A stretch of 64,000 nt of DNA from Planctomycetota bacterium (lineage in GTDB: Bacteria > Planctomycetota > Phycisphaerae > UBA1845). The notes beneath the pieces were generated by a model. It searched no databases and was not told the DNA's origin. It saw only the letters and a program-made list of their open reading frames with translations. The translations under genes were made by a program, and so were the position numbers. The first letter of the stretch is position 1, and every line of letters begins with the position of its first letter. The stretch is from NCBI GenBank assembly GCA_024280855.1, contig JAJRPG010000094.1, forward strand, positions 19,321 to 83,320, given 5' to 3'. Shown piece after piece: positions 24,738 through 32,904 of this stretch.

Positions 24738-25421
24738 TTGAATTACTCCTTTTTTTTTATACCAACCTCTATGCTTTGAACAATAGAACCCTGTTTTGTT
24801 AATCCTGATTTGACTTGGAGATCGTGGACCAGTATCGCAATTACAAATTACGCATTTGGTATTACATGCGCCCTTATTTCTGAGAAAACCGTGACGTTTA
24901 TTTGCGCAGCTTCTGCATCTGTTACCCGACTCCTGATTGATTCTATGGGGTTTCAGCCATCCGAGTGGATGATTGCAATCTTCACAGTAACAAATCCTGC
25001 CACCTTTGTAGCACGGAGCATGTACGCCATGTTGGTGTTTAACGACGCAGGATCGACAGCGATTTCCTGCTTGAAAATTGATCTGGGCAGGTGAAAACCA
25101 TCCGAGAGATTTGTTGCAATCTTTACAATAGACAAATTGCCCGCCTGACCACGATGGGTGTCGCTCACCAATACAAAGCGTAGACGGGATAACCCCCTTG
25201 AGTAAACGGGTTGTTCGTGCATAACAATTTTGGCACATGCCTTTTGCGTAGTGTTTTGTTAATACTGAGCATTCAGGGCATACAATTAGTTTTCGAGCTT
25301 GCCTTATCATAGCGAAATGGCATTTCCGGCAACGCGATGCTTGGGGTTTTTTTCCCCCACCACAATCAGGGCACACGCGTGCTTGCTTAGTCTTCGGTTT
25401 GTCTGTTGTCGAAGCAGTCAT
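24132..25421 (-). CDS. Cys-rich tandem zinc-ribbon protein reading into the downstream ORF
   Basis: From ATG 25421 (MTASTTDKPKTKQARVCPDC) about 228 residues carry successive CxxC modules: CPDC/CRKC, CPEC/CQNC, then two tandem repeats of the form YCKDCNKSLGWFSPAQIN and CYCEDCNHPLGWLKPHRIN, each ending NRCRSC, and a final CVICNCD. Such finger arrays resemble the zinc parts of HNH endonucleases, but no HNH motif was found. As sequenced the frame continues without a stop into the MSNKK gene, giving a 429-residue fusion. Whether the fusion is real depends on the A9 tract at 24750-24758. Confidence 0.5.
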   Translation of the reverse strand: MTASTTDKPKTKQARVCPDCGGGKKPQASRCRKCHFAMIRQARKLIVCPECSVLTKHYAKGMCQNCYARTTRLLKGVIPSTLCIGERHPSWSGGQFVYCKDCNKSLGWFSPAQINFQAGNRCRSCVVKHQHGVHAPCYKGGRICYCEDCNHPLGWLKPHRINQESGNRCRSCANKRHGFLRNKGACNTKCVICNCDTGPRSPSQIRINKTGFYCSKHRGWYKKKGVIQMSNKKTVQVPKFDNLWHDALKESGNLATGTRKLVSGVRAVRRAAYRFAWNIMMMQKHYHNKLLDMIHSEGKSIETWMNENFELIEHMNETRQRIFAAIESGVTEKEYVERGEIVLGQKRVKATRKLLLDTPLPPLPKEPKSPEDTIDDLIATVKSYASINQGLKSALRDMTQNFERADRRINMLEKSMKRMKKETDKAILA

Positions 25422-25422
25422 T

Positions 25423-25743
25423 TTATGAACACGTCGCCTGTAATAAGTAGTAGTCGTATAGATCGACGTCGCCGTCTTTGTCGGCGTCGAATAGTCGCTC
25501 GCAACCCTCTGGCAAATTGGGCGTCCACGGTCCCCATTCACACAGTGGGTTGAATATGTCCTCGCCCGTGGCAGTTCGATCATCAACAAATCCACTCACG
25601 CCTTGCGGGCATTGCCCCGACCTTCCCCATGACGGTGTCATGTTCATGGGCGTGTCAATGATGCGTACATGGACGATGTTGCCAGGGCCATAAATGCACG
25701 TGCCGAATGCGAAAAGTGCTGCGCATAATTTAATCGGTGTCAT
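25423..25743 (-). CDS. Secreted protein with dockerin-like C-terminus encoded in phage early block
   Basis: ATG 25743 (MTPIKLCAALFAFGTC) gives a signal peptide. The mature part is about 85 residues, rich in Gly, Pro and Cys, and ends in FDADKDGDVDLYDYYLLQATC. That ending has the same layout as the chromosomal protein at 4514-4972 (DxDxDGDxDxxD then C near the end), a form typical of planctomycetal secreted proteins. It overlaps recQ (start) and nearly touches the next start (TAAAATG), so it is part of the early operon. It is probably a gene picked up from a host, acting outside the cell in the lysogen. Confidence 0.55.
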   Translation of the reverse strand: MTPIKLCAALFAFGTCIYGPGNIVHVRIIDTPMNMTPSWGRSGQCPQGVSGFVDDRTATGEDIFNPLCEWGPWTPNLPEGCERLFDADKDGDVDLYDYYLLQATCS

Positions 25744-27032
25744 CGGTGTGACCTCAAATTCTCGTAGTAGATACACCTGTCACAGGCGCTGCAAAATTCG
25801 CGGTCATAAGTGCCGCCAAAATGGTGAACCAACTGATGGTGCAAGCATACGCCGCGTTCGCAAAAACTATCCATGTGCGATAGCGCGCAGTTACGAGCAT
25901 TTGTAATGTCGGGGCTAAGATTTTTTTCTAACTCGTCGATCTCGAACAGGCACATCCAATAATGGTAGTCACGTTTGTGGTGGAACATGATGCAGTCGGC
26001 TGGCTCGCCATCACGACCGGCTCGACCAATCTCCTGATGATAAGTCTCGATCGAGGATGGCATACAAGTGTGGACGACATAGCGGACGTCGGGCTTATCG
26101 ACGCCCATGCCGAACGCGATGGTGGCGACGACGATTTTAATCTCATCAGCCATGAAACGATCTTGCACGTCGCGGCGATCGGCATCGTCCATGCCCGCGT
26201 GGTACGCGGCGGCACTGTAGCCTTTAACACGCAAGGCTTCGGCGATGCCTTCGGTCTCGCCACGGGTGGGGCAATAGATGATGCCCGCGTGACCTTTTTG
26301 GCCGGTGTGTGGGTAGACAGCCTCTCGCAAAAGCTGGTCGGCTAAATCCTGACGGAAAATCAACGATAGGTTTAGGTTGGGGCGGTCGAAGTCACCCACA
26401 TATATCGCGGCGGCATCTAAGCCGAGAATGCTTATGATTTCGTTGCGGACCTCTAGCGTGGCGGTGGCAGTGAATGCCGCTATGGTGGCATTGTTATACA
26501 CGACGCGAAGGCGGTTGAGCTTCTGATAATCGGGCCGGAAATCATGGCCCCATTGACTAATGCAATGGGCCTCGTCGATGACGACATAGCCAACTTGGGA
26601 TGGTCCAATCGCCGTGATGAAAGCTGGCGTCAACACGCGCTCTGGCGAAACGTATAAAATGTCTAACAAGCCCTTGCTGGCCTGATCGTAAATCTCGGCG
26701 TGCTGGCGATGGTCCTGGCCGCTGTGCATGTAAGCGGCCTCCATTTCGATCGAGGCGAGCTTGCATATTTGATCTTCCATCAGCGCTTTGAGCGGTGAGA
26801 CAACGATCATCAAACCGCTGGTGTATTTGGCTACGCCTTGAAAGATCAGGCTCTTGCCACTGCCCGTTGGCAGCACCGCGAGCAAATCGCGGTCGTCTTC
26901 GATTAGCGCCTCAATGCACTCATGCTGAAGCGGGCGAAACTCTTTATGGCCCCAGTCGTGCAGGATGCGATCGTAAACCGTTACGCCGGGCCTTGAGCCG
27001 AGCGGGATATCAGATGGGAAGGTGATTGTCAT
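25740..27032 (-). CDS. recQ: RecQ-family ATP-dependent DNA helicase, short form
   Basis: 430 residues. The helicase core is complete: motif 0 at FRPLQHECIEAL, motif I LPTGSGKS, motif II DEAHCISQWGHDFRP, motif III AFTATA, motifs V-VI VVATIAFGMGVDKPDVRYVV and YHQEIGRAGRDG. A RecQ-type zinc segment closes the protein (CERGVC and CSACDRC). The winged-helix (RQC) and HRDC domains of full RecQ are absent. It is a 3'-5' helicase by family. In a transposable phage it might help process Mu-type replication forks or recombination intermediates; this role is inferred from context. Confidence 0.88.
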   Translation of the reverse strand: MTITFPSDIPLGSRPGVTVYDRILHDWGHKEFRPLQHECIEALIEDDRDLLAVLPTGSGKSLIFQGVAKYTSGLMIVVSPLKALMEDQICKLASIEMEAAYMHSGQDHRQHAEIYDQASKGLLDILYVSPERVLTPAFITAIGPSQVGYVVIDEAHCISQWGHDFRPDYQKLNRLRVVYNNATIAAFTATATLEVRNEIISILGLDAAAIYVGDFDRPNLNLSLIFRQDLADQLLREAVYPHTGQKGHAGIIYCPTRGETEGIAEALRVKGYSAAAYHAGMDDADRRDVQDRFMADEIKIVVATIAFGMGVDKPDVRYVVHTCMPSSIETYHQEIGRAGRDGEPADCIMFHHKRDYHYWMCLFEIDELEKNLSPDITNARNCALSHMDSFCERGVCLHHQLVHHFGGTYDREFCSACDRCIYYENLRSHR

Positions 27033-27463
27033 GCAGATGGTTCCTTTCGTTTCAACATGTTCTTGAGGACGCGGATGATTTCACCGGCACGTTTCGAGGT
27101 TTCGATTTGCGATGGTGTGGGAAACCCGAAGTTGTTGAATAGCCATCGCTCGAACGCTGCCTCATCGTCGAAACATTGCGAACCGAGCCGGGCGATCTGC
27201 TGCACCTGGTCATCGGTGCGCATGCGCAATCCTTTGGGCTTGCCCTTGTACGCCGATGGTTTTTTGCCGGGTGGGTTGGCCGGGTCTTTGCCAGATAAAC
27301 GCTTAATCATGTCACTCGCGCCTGCGCTCGAAAGATCGTGCAAGCGAGAGCCTGCCATGTCACGCACCTGGTCAACGGATAAGCCGCGACGACGGGCGGC
27401 GATCATGATCGTCTTACGCTGCAAAGCCGTTGACGAACCGGGATTCGTTTTCAATGATGCCAT
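27029..27463 (-). CDS. Possible GemA/DUF1018-like phage regulatory protein
   Basis: Start at ATG 27463, sharing TGATG with the preceding gene. The pattern of an N-terminal helix pair (LQRKTIMIAARRRGLSVDQV), a SSAGASDMIKRLSG helix, a KPKGLRMRTDDQVQQIARLG middle and a C-terminal helix ending IIRVLKNMLKRK resembles Mu GemA (gp16, DUF1018). GemA sits in the Mu early region and affects host gene expression. The match is by pattern only and could be wrong. It lies just upstream of recQ in the operon with a four-base overlap. Confidence 0.45.
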   Translation of the reverse strand: MASLKTNPGSSTALQRKTIMIAARRRGLSVDQVRDMAGSRLHDLSSAGASDMIKRLSGKDPANPPGKKPSAYKGKPKGLRMRTDDQVQQIARLGSQCFDDEAAFERWLFNNFGFPTPSQIETSKRAGEIIRVLKNMLKRKEPSA

Positions 27464-27654
27464 CAGGTAAAAAGTTTCCTCCATATACGATCGATGATTT
27501 CTGTTCGCTGCTCATTCACGGACAAACCATATTGGCTATGCGCGTAATCCAATTTCATCTTGGCGATGAAATGCCTCTCCGATGAAGTCATCGCTCGACC
27601 TGCGATGGGCTTAGCCTCAAAAATCTGTAATAGTTTGTTGCACGCATCTAACAT
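27463..27654 (-). CDS. Small phage protein, paralogue of the next gene upstream
   Basis: 63 residues. The C-terminal two thirds align with the product of 27665-27853: MTSSERHFIAKMK / MTDWELDFVESAQ, then QYGLSVNEQRTEIIDRIWRK / KFGLQMTPNRLVIITRIWNK. The two genes are ten bases apart and arose by tandem duplication. No known domain; the helical, charged sequence suggests a small DNA or protein-binding early factor. Confidence 0.55.
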   Translation of the reverse strand: MLDACNKLLQIFEAKPIAGRAMTSSERHFIAKMKLDYAHSQYGLSVNEQRTEIIDRIWRKLFT

Positions 27655-27664
27655 TGGTGGTTTC

Positions 27665-27853
27665 CTACCGACAAACTTTGTTCCAGATACGAGTGATTAT
27701 TACAAGACGATTGGGTGTCATCTGTAGTCCGAATTTTGAGCAGCGTTGACGTTGAGCGCTTTCCACGAAATCCAATTCCCAGTCGGTCATCCTTCGACCA
27801 TCGTCAGGATTGTGTTCTAAAATTTCCGATAGCATGTCGTGAGCGTCTGGCAT
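27665..27853 (-). CDS. Small phage protein, paralogue of 27463-27654
   Basis: 62 residues from ATG 27853 (MPDAHDMLSEILEHNPDDG); the extra ten residues of the ORF track are unlikely. It is the partner of the tandem pair described for 27463-27654, with identical layout: DDGRRMTDWELDFVESAQ then a conserved RLVIITRIWNK end. Function unknown. Confidence 0.55.
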   Translation of the reverse strand: MPDAHDMLSEILEHNPDDGRRMTDWELDFVESAQRQRCSKFGLQMTPNRLVIITRIWNKVCR

Positions 27854-27863
27854 TAGTGATCCT

Positions 27864-28085
27864 TTAGTTGCGAGAGATTTCACTTACTAGATTTGGGACA
27901 TTTATATGGCTTGGGAGTTTATGACCGGGCCTGACTTGCCCACTCCATCGACCTTCGTTGAACTTGATGATGCGTATGTTTATACCGGGTGGCCATGGCG
28001 CATCCAGCGGATTTCTCTTGGGACGTTTGCCCTTAGAAAAATCCAGTATCTGACAATCAGATTGTACTTTTTCGTGATCCTTCAT
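27864..28085 (-). CDS. Small basic hypothetical phage protein
   Basis: 73 residues, basic N-terminus (SKGKRPKRNPLDAPWPPG) and a beta-like end (RIIKFNEGRWSGQVRPGHK). No family recognised. It lies between the MuB-like ATPase and the tandem small genes, on the same strand, with gaps of about 10 and 30 bases, so it belongs to the early operon. Confidence 0.5.
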   Translation of the reverse strand: MKDHEKVQSDCQILDFSKGKRPKRNPLDAPWPPGINIRIIKFNEGRWSGQVRPGHKLPSHINVPNLVSEISRN

Positions 28086-28115
28086 TTGTTCCTCCTCGAA
28101 CTAGGTGCGTTGGTA

Positions 28116-29261
28116 CTATGTTCCAGTCGCCGCTGTGCGTGCCGAGGTTTGACGCCTGAGATTGACGCGGTCCTGGTCGGTGTGCGTAGGACGCAACTTG
28201 GATTCCACCCACACCAAATCATGAGCCGTTATTTTGACCTTGTCGCCATCGCTAAGACCTTGTTTTTTACGGGCTTTGCGGGCCGCGTTTTTCAATAGCG
28301 ACTTGCAGCGACGTAGCGATCCCTCGCCTATACGGTTGGCGACATCTTGTAGATACTTCACCGCATCGATCGATAGCTTGATTGGTGTACGGTCGTAAAG
28401 CTTTCGGATTTCCTCTACGCTGAACAACGGCTTACCGCCGGTGTAGACATCCTTGCCCTCGGTCAAATGGTGAATCACGTCGTATCGGCTATATAGCTGA
28501 CCATGATCGGGACCGATGGTGGCCACCAACCGATCGTGTAGATCGGCAGTGGCAAATAGCAACACAGGCACGCCGGTCGTATCGTGAATGTCGCGCAAGA
28601 ATTCTAACGCGGAGTCGTTTAGTTTTTGGGCCTCGTCGATTATCAACATGCGATCGCTATCAAGTAATCTATCCATGATGCGCTCGATGCGGGTCATGGA
28701 ACGATGCCCCGCAACTGTTGTGCCGAGCAAGTCAAGCTTTAGAGAAATCGCATGAGCCAATCCACGTGGATGGTGATAGCTATCTATGATGCGCACATAA
28801 ACCGATCCCACGTAATTATGATTGATGGCCTGGGCGCAGCGACTTTTACCAACGCCGGACGGTGCGAGCAACAACCCCATTGTCCTGTTTTCGTGAACCA
28901 ATCGAGCGGCGGCGAGTATGGCTTTGGCTACGCGGGTCTCGACATATTCTTCGTCGATGGACGCAGCCTTGGCACGGGCGTGCTGCTCGATCCGTGCGTT
29001 GAGTGTGCGAATGTATTTGTCGGCGTTCTCACGCCATTTGCGATCCATCAACTCGCGGATCGTGGTGTTGCCTGGCTTGCCAAGCTGCTTCGCCACATCT
29101 TTGGGTTGGATGTTGTTGCGATCAATATACTCGATGAAATTGTTCATCGCCAAGCATCGCTCTTGATCCGTCAATTCGCCGGTATTGGGCAGCGTCCATG
29201 CAGCCATGAGTATTTGATCCTTATCCTGTAGGATGTCTGTTAAGTTGTGTTGATCGGTCAT
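28116..29261 (-). CDS. MuB-like transposition target-selection ATPase
   Basis: AAA+ ATPase of 381 residues. An N-terminal HTH-like region (IQPKDVAKQLGKPGNTTIRE) matches the DNA-binding domain of Mu B. Walker A is LLAPSGVGKS, Walker B is RMLIIDEAQKL, and a sensor-like LLFATADLHDRL follows; the basic C-terminus (KNAARKARKKQG) resembles the B-protein DNA-binding tail. Mu B binds DNA with ATP, selects the target and activates the transposase. It directly follows the transposase gene (four-base overlap), the same A-B order as in Mu. Confidence 0.85.
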   Translation of the reverse strand: MTDQHNLTDILQDKDQILMAAWTLPNTGELTDQERCLAMNNFIEYIDRNNIQPKDVAKQLGKPGNTTIRELMDRKWRENADKYIRTLNARIEQHARAKAASIDEEYVETRVAKAILAAARLVHENRTMGLLLAPSGVGKSRCAQAINHNYVGSVYVRIIDSYHHPRGLAHAISLKLDLLGTTVAGHRSMTRIERIMDRLLDSDRMLIIDEAQKLNDSALEFLRDIHDTTGVPVLLFATADLHDRLVATIGPDHGQLYSRYDVIHHLTEGKDVYTGGKPLFSVEEIRKLYDRTPIKLSIDAVKYLQDVANRIGEGSLRRCKSLLKNAARKARKKQGLSDGDKVKITAHDLVWVESKLRPTHTDQDRVNLRRQTSARTAATGT

Positions 29262-31462
29262 AACAATGACGACAAGTCATCTGACAAGTCGTTGGCGTCA
29301 TCCGTAACCGTTTCCTCATTATCAACGAACAGGTCATCCATGCCCTGGTCTTCCTCGTGATGGTCCCAATTGGTTTCTGGCACTTCGTCTTCAAACAAAT
29401 CTTCCAAGTCGTCGGTGTCGATCGGGACGGGTTTGAACGCCGTTCGATCGGTTCTCGAAACGCTATCGACGCCAAGATGAACGGGCACGATGTTGACGAC
29501 ATTTTTATCGTCGGTGCCGGTTTTCATGACGTGCGTATGCTTCTCGTTGTGTATGTGCATGGCTTCCTGCTCGACGCTGCGAGACTGCGTGATACGATTA
29601 CGCTGCACCTTGTTGGCCTCCTTACGACTGCCCTGAACGCGACGCTGGGCCTCGCGTAAATCGTCTACATGCGTACCGGGCGGTAGCTGTTTGTTGGCCT
29701 CTAGCCGACCAAGCAGGCGGCGGGTTTCGATGTCCAGCACATGCACGTGTTCGCAATGCTCAACATCCAACGCGACCAGCACCTTGCGACCTTTTAAGCT
29801 CTTGAGACAAGCTGCATATTGACCGTACGTCACACTGACGCCTCCGGCTGTTATGGTCACACCGTTGGCCCCGACCTTATACGCCCCGCGCATGTCCATC
29901 ATTAAAAGTAACTGATCTTCGACGGCCTTACGCAATCGAGAGGCGGTGTGCCACACGGCCAGCGGGGCTTGATTATTTAGCCCGCTATGCTCGGTGCGGT
30001 GATAAGTGTCTATGTACTCGCATATGTGCTTACGGGCGTCGTCGAAGCTTGGCACGTTGGCGATGTCCTTACGCAACTCCTCTACATAGTCGGGCTTATA
30101 GTCTGATGATTTGCCGCAATAAGTGGCAAAATCCTTGTCGCACTGATCGTGCATCGTGCCGTACCAACGCTCCTGAATGCCCTTCGACCAAGGCGCGTAC
30201 GGTATGGCGTAGTGGACCTTAATGCCTAACTCTTCGTACAAACCTAGCCAGCGGGCGTCGTTGGCGTCGAGCAAGCCGTCGCTCTTTTTAGCCACCTTTT
30301 CCCAATCGTCACCGTGGGTACGTTTTAGCGCATCCATCTGACGCTTGGTGATACCCGCAAATAGCTTCGATCTAAAATCCTTGCCGTTATCGAGTTTGAT
30401 ATGCTCGCAAATAGCCCAATCCCGAAACGCCATACGCAGTGCCGACATGATGGCATCTTGATGGGGCGACTTACCCAAATGCCAGCCGACGACACAACGC
30501 GATCGGCAGTCCATAATGGTGGTGAGCCACGGGCGGATCGTTTTGCCACGATGTCTTACCCAATAGTCGCAGATGGTGTGATCGGCTACATACCATTCGC
30601 CTGGCTCTACCGTGGTCCAGTCGATGCTTATGAATGACATGTACTTTCGCTGCCAAGATTCTTTGCCCTCACGCATCAAACAGGTCAACGCCAGGTCATC
30701 ACTTTTCTTTAGCCAGAGCTGCGTTGATCGTGCCGACGTGGGCCAGGCCAGGTCGTGCTTTTCGGCGTCGCGCAAGGTGGCGTCGTGACAATACTTGATC
30801 GATCGCCGCTTTTGCGTGTGCCACAAGAAATAGAAGTGTTCGATCGACTCTTCACACCGGCCACTTTGTGGCTCGCTCCCTGACAATCCGTCGTCGCCAC
30901 CACCATCGCCGCTACCGTATTTGGGGATCAACGACTCGACGCCTGCGATGTGACCGCTGGTTGTCATGCGGTTGTAGTCTCGCCACCATGTTTGCAAGCT
31001 ACGCGGCGAAATCTTAAACGGAGCTGGCTCCGCATGTATGGCATCAGCGGAAACTTCGTAGGCGATTTTAATGGCCAAGTGGCCATCTCGATTAAACGAT
31101 AGCCGCTTACGCCATACATGCATCCAATGAGCCTTGCGATAGGCACGCTCGACGTGATGTTGCGGGTAGCTGTGGAGCAAGGACGCTTGGTCTCTGTCGT
31201 CGCGGGTGTTGTTGTTGGGGCAGGTCGATAACCTGGGATCGATGCGGCGATGTAACCACCAACAACACTTGCCCTTACCATTGCGTGGTGGCGCCTTGCG
31301 TGCCCTGCCCTGCTTTTGCAAGTAGCTATTGCACTGCCACGACAACGTGCGTGCGGCTACGCCCATGAGCGACGACGCCTCGTCTATGGGAACCCAGGCG
31401 TCGGCGGCTTTGATGTCGCTGCGCGAGCGAAACGAATCAGATTGTCTGATTGCTATAGCCAT
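29258..31462 (-). CDS. MuA-like DDE transposase
   Basis: 734 residues in the Mu A plan. The N-terminal winged-helix/HTH segment (DAWVPIDEASSLMGVAART) is followed by a HTH-containing middle and the catalytic core. The catalytic residues are visible as WYVADHTICDYWV (D1), IKLDNGKDF (D2) and WSKGIQERWYGTM (E), inside the RNase-H fold. The mu C-terminal beta-barrel and a long acidic tail come after (ETVTDDANDLSDDLSSLL), where Mu A contacts Mu B. The enzyme cuts and joins prophage ends for integration and replicative transposition. Confidence 0.9.
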   Translation of the reverse strand: MAIAIRQSDSFRSRSDIKAADAWVPIDEASSLMGVAARTLSWQCNSYLQKQGRARKAPPRNGKGKCCWWLHRRIDPRLSTCPNNNTRDDRDQASLLHSYPQHHVERAYRKAHWMHVWRKRLSFNRDGHLAIKIAYEVSADAIHAEPAPFKISPRSLQTWWRDYNRMTTSGHIAGVESLIPKYGSGDGGGDDGLSGSEPQSGRCEESIEHFYFLWHTQKRRSIKYCHDATLRDAEKHDLAWPTSARSTQLWLKKSDDLALTCLMREGKESWQRKYMSFISIDWTTVEPGEWYVADHTICDYWVRHRGKTIRPWLTTIMDCRSRCVVGWHLGKSPHQDAIMSALRMAFRDWAICEHIKLDNGKDFRSKLFAGITKRQMDALKRTHGDDWEKVAKKSDGLLDANDARWLGLYEELGIKVHYAIPYAPWSKGIQERWYGTMHDQCDKDFATYCGKSSDYKPDYVEELRKDIANVPSFDDARKHICEYIDTYHRTEHSGLNNQAPLAVWHTASRLRKAVEDQLLLMMDMRGAYKVGANGVTITAGGVSVTYGQYAACLKSLKGRKVLVALDVEHCEHVHVLDIETRRLLGRLEANKQLPPGTHVDDLREAQRRVQGSRKEANKVQRNRITQSRSVEQEAMHIHNEKHTHVMKTGTDDKNVVNIVPVHLGVDSVSRTDRTAFKPVPIDTDDLEDLFEDEVPETNWDHHEEDQGMDDLFVDNEETVTDDANDLSDDLSSLL

Positions 31463-31468
31463 GATTAC

Positions 31469-31732
31469 TTACGCAGCGACTACGCGGGCTTTCTCCATGT
31501 TGGCTAGAAATTTTTCCATCAAGTCCGGTCTTGTGGACCTGCTGTAATTGATCGTGATTTTACGGTGCCATTCGCCTTCAATAATTGCGTACAAAGTTTC
31601 AATCCCTCGCTTGCAAAAATCACAATACAAATAGGTGATGCGTTGGGAGCCGAGATCGTCTACCACAAAATGCTCGCAGTCCACGCAACCGTTGCAGGTG
31701 GGGCAATGTTGGATCGGGGAAAATTCACGCAT
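31469..31732 (-). CDS. Small zinc-finger phage protein
   Basis: 87 residues with CPTCNGCVDCEHF near the N-terminus and YCDFCKRGIE in the middle, four to six cysteines for one zinc ribbon. The remainder is amphipathic. Encoded just before the transposase and overlapping the next upstream gene by eight bases. Possibly a Mu Com-like or early regulatory finger; no family match can be claimed. Confidence 0.5.
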   Translation of the reverse strand: MREFSPIQHCPTCNGCVDCEHFVVDDLGSQRITYLYCDFCKRGIETLYAIIEGEWHRKITINYSRSTRPDLMEKFLANMEKARVVAA

Positions 31733-31994
31733 GAGACAAATCTCCTTGAGATAAATCCCTGTTACGGGATAATTCTCCGTTATGATTTTTGGAGGCTCGA
31801 CAAAAAACGCATAGCTCAGATAAGGTTTGGCGGATACGCACCTCGTCGGAGGCGTCGAATAAAAGTAGCTCTTGTGATTGATGGCGACCGCAGCGGCATG
31901 ACACGATGGTTTTCTTGTGGATCGGTTCGCCGAGCCAACAAGCCAAGAACGCCATCGCCGGTAGCGAGAGACTGAAAATTATGATATCGATCAT
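31725..31994 (-). CDS. Small membrane-anchored Cys-containing phage protein
   Basis: 89 residues. One N-terminal membrane helix (IIIFSLSLPAMAFLACWLG) is followed by a cytoplasmic part with CRCGRH and CVFC, perhaps one zinc site. It overlaps both neighbours by a few bases, so it is translated with the early operon. Function unknown; superinfection exclusion proteins often look like this, but that is only a suggestion. Confidence 0.5.
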   Translation of the reverse strand: MIDIIIFSLSLPAMAFLACWLGEPIHKKTIVSCRCGRHQSQELLLFDASDEVRIRQTLSELCVFCRASKNHNGELSRNRDLSQGDLSHA

Positions 31995-32503
31995 AGGTTG
32001 TGTACCTTTCGATCGAATGACTTGGCGTGTGCTTGCATGATGTACGCATGTAACTGCGCGTCACGGACGCGGTGCAACTGGTGGGTGTGGTGATATTTAA
32101 CCACGGACTCTTTATCCACATCGTCCACGCGACCGTCGGCGATGATGTCAGCCAGGTGCATCATTTGCTTATGATGTAGACCTTCTTGCTCAACGGCGGC
32201 TCTGAACATGTCGCCGGGACTTAGCGGATCGATGAAATCGTTATGAATGATTTCGTACTTGCCAGAGTTGCCGAGTAGTAATTCCAAGATGCGCAAGTCG
32301 AAGCTATGCTCTAACCAACAGCGCCAGAAATAGATGGGGATGTTGTACTTGCCGGTTCCGTAATCGCTGATGGTTTGCAGAGACTTGCCGGTCCATGATG
32401 CGACTAGCTTGCGCGATAGGGCGTAAGTCACACCAGTGATGCAATCGGTGACGATAGGCGACTGATCGAATAGTTCGTTTAGTAGTTGTGCGTCGGTATT
32501 CAT
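31991..32503 (-). CDS. Putative phage regulatory protein (CII-like region)
   Basis: 170 residues from ATG 32503. The N-terminal half has a possible HTH (YALSRKLVASWTGKSLQTIS) before an aromatic-rich stretch (FWRCWLEHSFDLRILELLLG). The C-terminal half is His-rich and helical. The pattern is reminiscent of phage CII/CP76-type regulators, but the match is weak. It follows a hairpin-rich gap and overlaps the next gene by ATGA. Confidence 0.4.
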   Translation of the reverse strand: MNTDAQLLNELFDQSPIVTDCITGVTYALSRKLVASWTGKSLQTISDYGTGKYNIPIYFWRCWLEHSFDLRILELLLGNSGKYEIIHNDFIDPLSPGDMFRAAVEQEGLHHKQMMHLADIIADGRVDDVDKESVVKYHHTHQLHRVRDAQLHAYIMQAHAKSFDRKVHNL

Positions 32504-32520
32504 CTCGTAATGCATTAGGC

Positions 32521-32713
32521 GTCCCTACCTCTTCCGGATATTCAGGCTCGCCAATCCGTTGGCGTTGCCGTTGCTGCGTGATATAAGTTTTTCGTTAGCA
32601 CTAGGAGCCAACCGGGGCGGCGTTACTCGGTTACAAACAACGCCGCGCCGGACTGGGCATCCAAGGTGACACAATCTTCCGGCGGGACCGCCCCGCCGGA
32701 CTGGACGAAACTC
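32521..32713 (-). terminator. Hairpin-rich gap in the leftward early block
   Basis: 193 bases without a gene. A strong GC stem TCCGGCGGG/CCCGCCGGA lies at 32678-32700 and a second GGCGGCGTT/AACGCCGC pair at about 32612-32650. Read leftward they come after the two small genes at 32714-33066 and could attenuate early transcription before the regulator and transposase genes. No T-run follows, so rho-independent termination is not certain. Confidence 0.35.
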
Positions 32714-32902
32714 TTAACGCCGCTTGTGGCGGCGGTCGTTTAAGCTTGTGGTGCGGAAACGCCTGGCCAGGGCAGCCGCGCCTTCCTGAGCTACGCGAGC
32801 CAGGTCGCGCTCGAAAACCGTGATGGAAATCGATTGGCCGGTTTCATTGGAACGAAAGGAGGCTGTTACTGTAGGTCGAGGTTTTTTAGGGCGATTGGGC
32901 AT
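32714..32902 (-). CDS. Small basic phage protein
   Basis: 62 residues, strongly basic at both ends (NRPKKPRPTV and SLNDRRHKRR), with a central TGQSISITVFERDLARVAQEG segment. Second gene of the leftward early block, one base after 32905-33066. Likely DNA or RNA binding from its charge; no family known. Confidence 0.5.
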   Translation of the reverse strand: MPNRPKKPRPTVTASFRSNETGQSISITVFERDLARVAQEGAAALARRFRTTSLNDRRHKRR

Positions 32903-32904
32903 TA

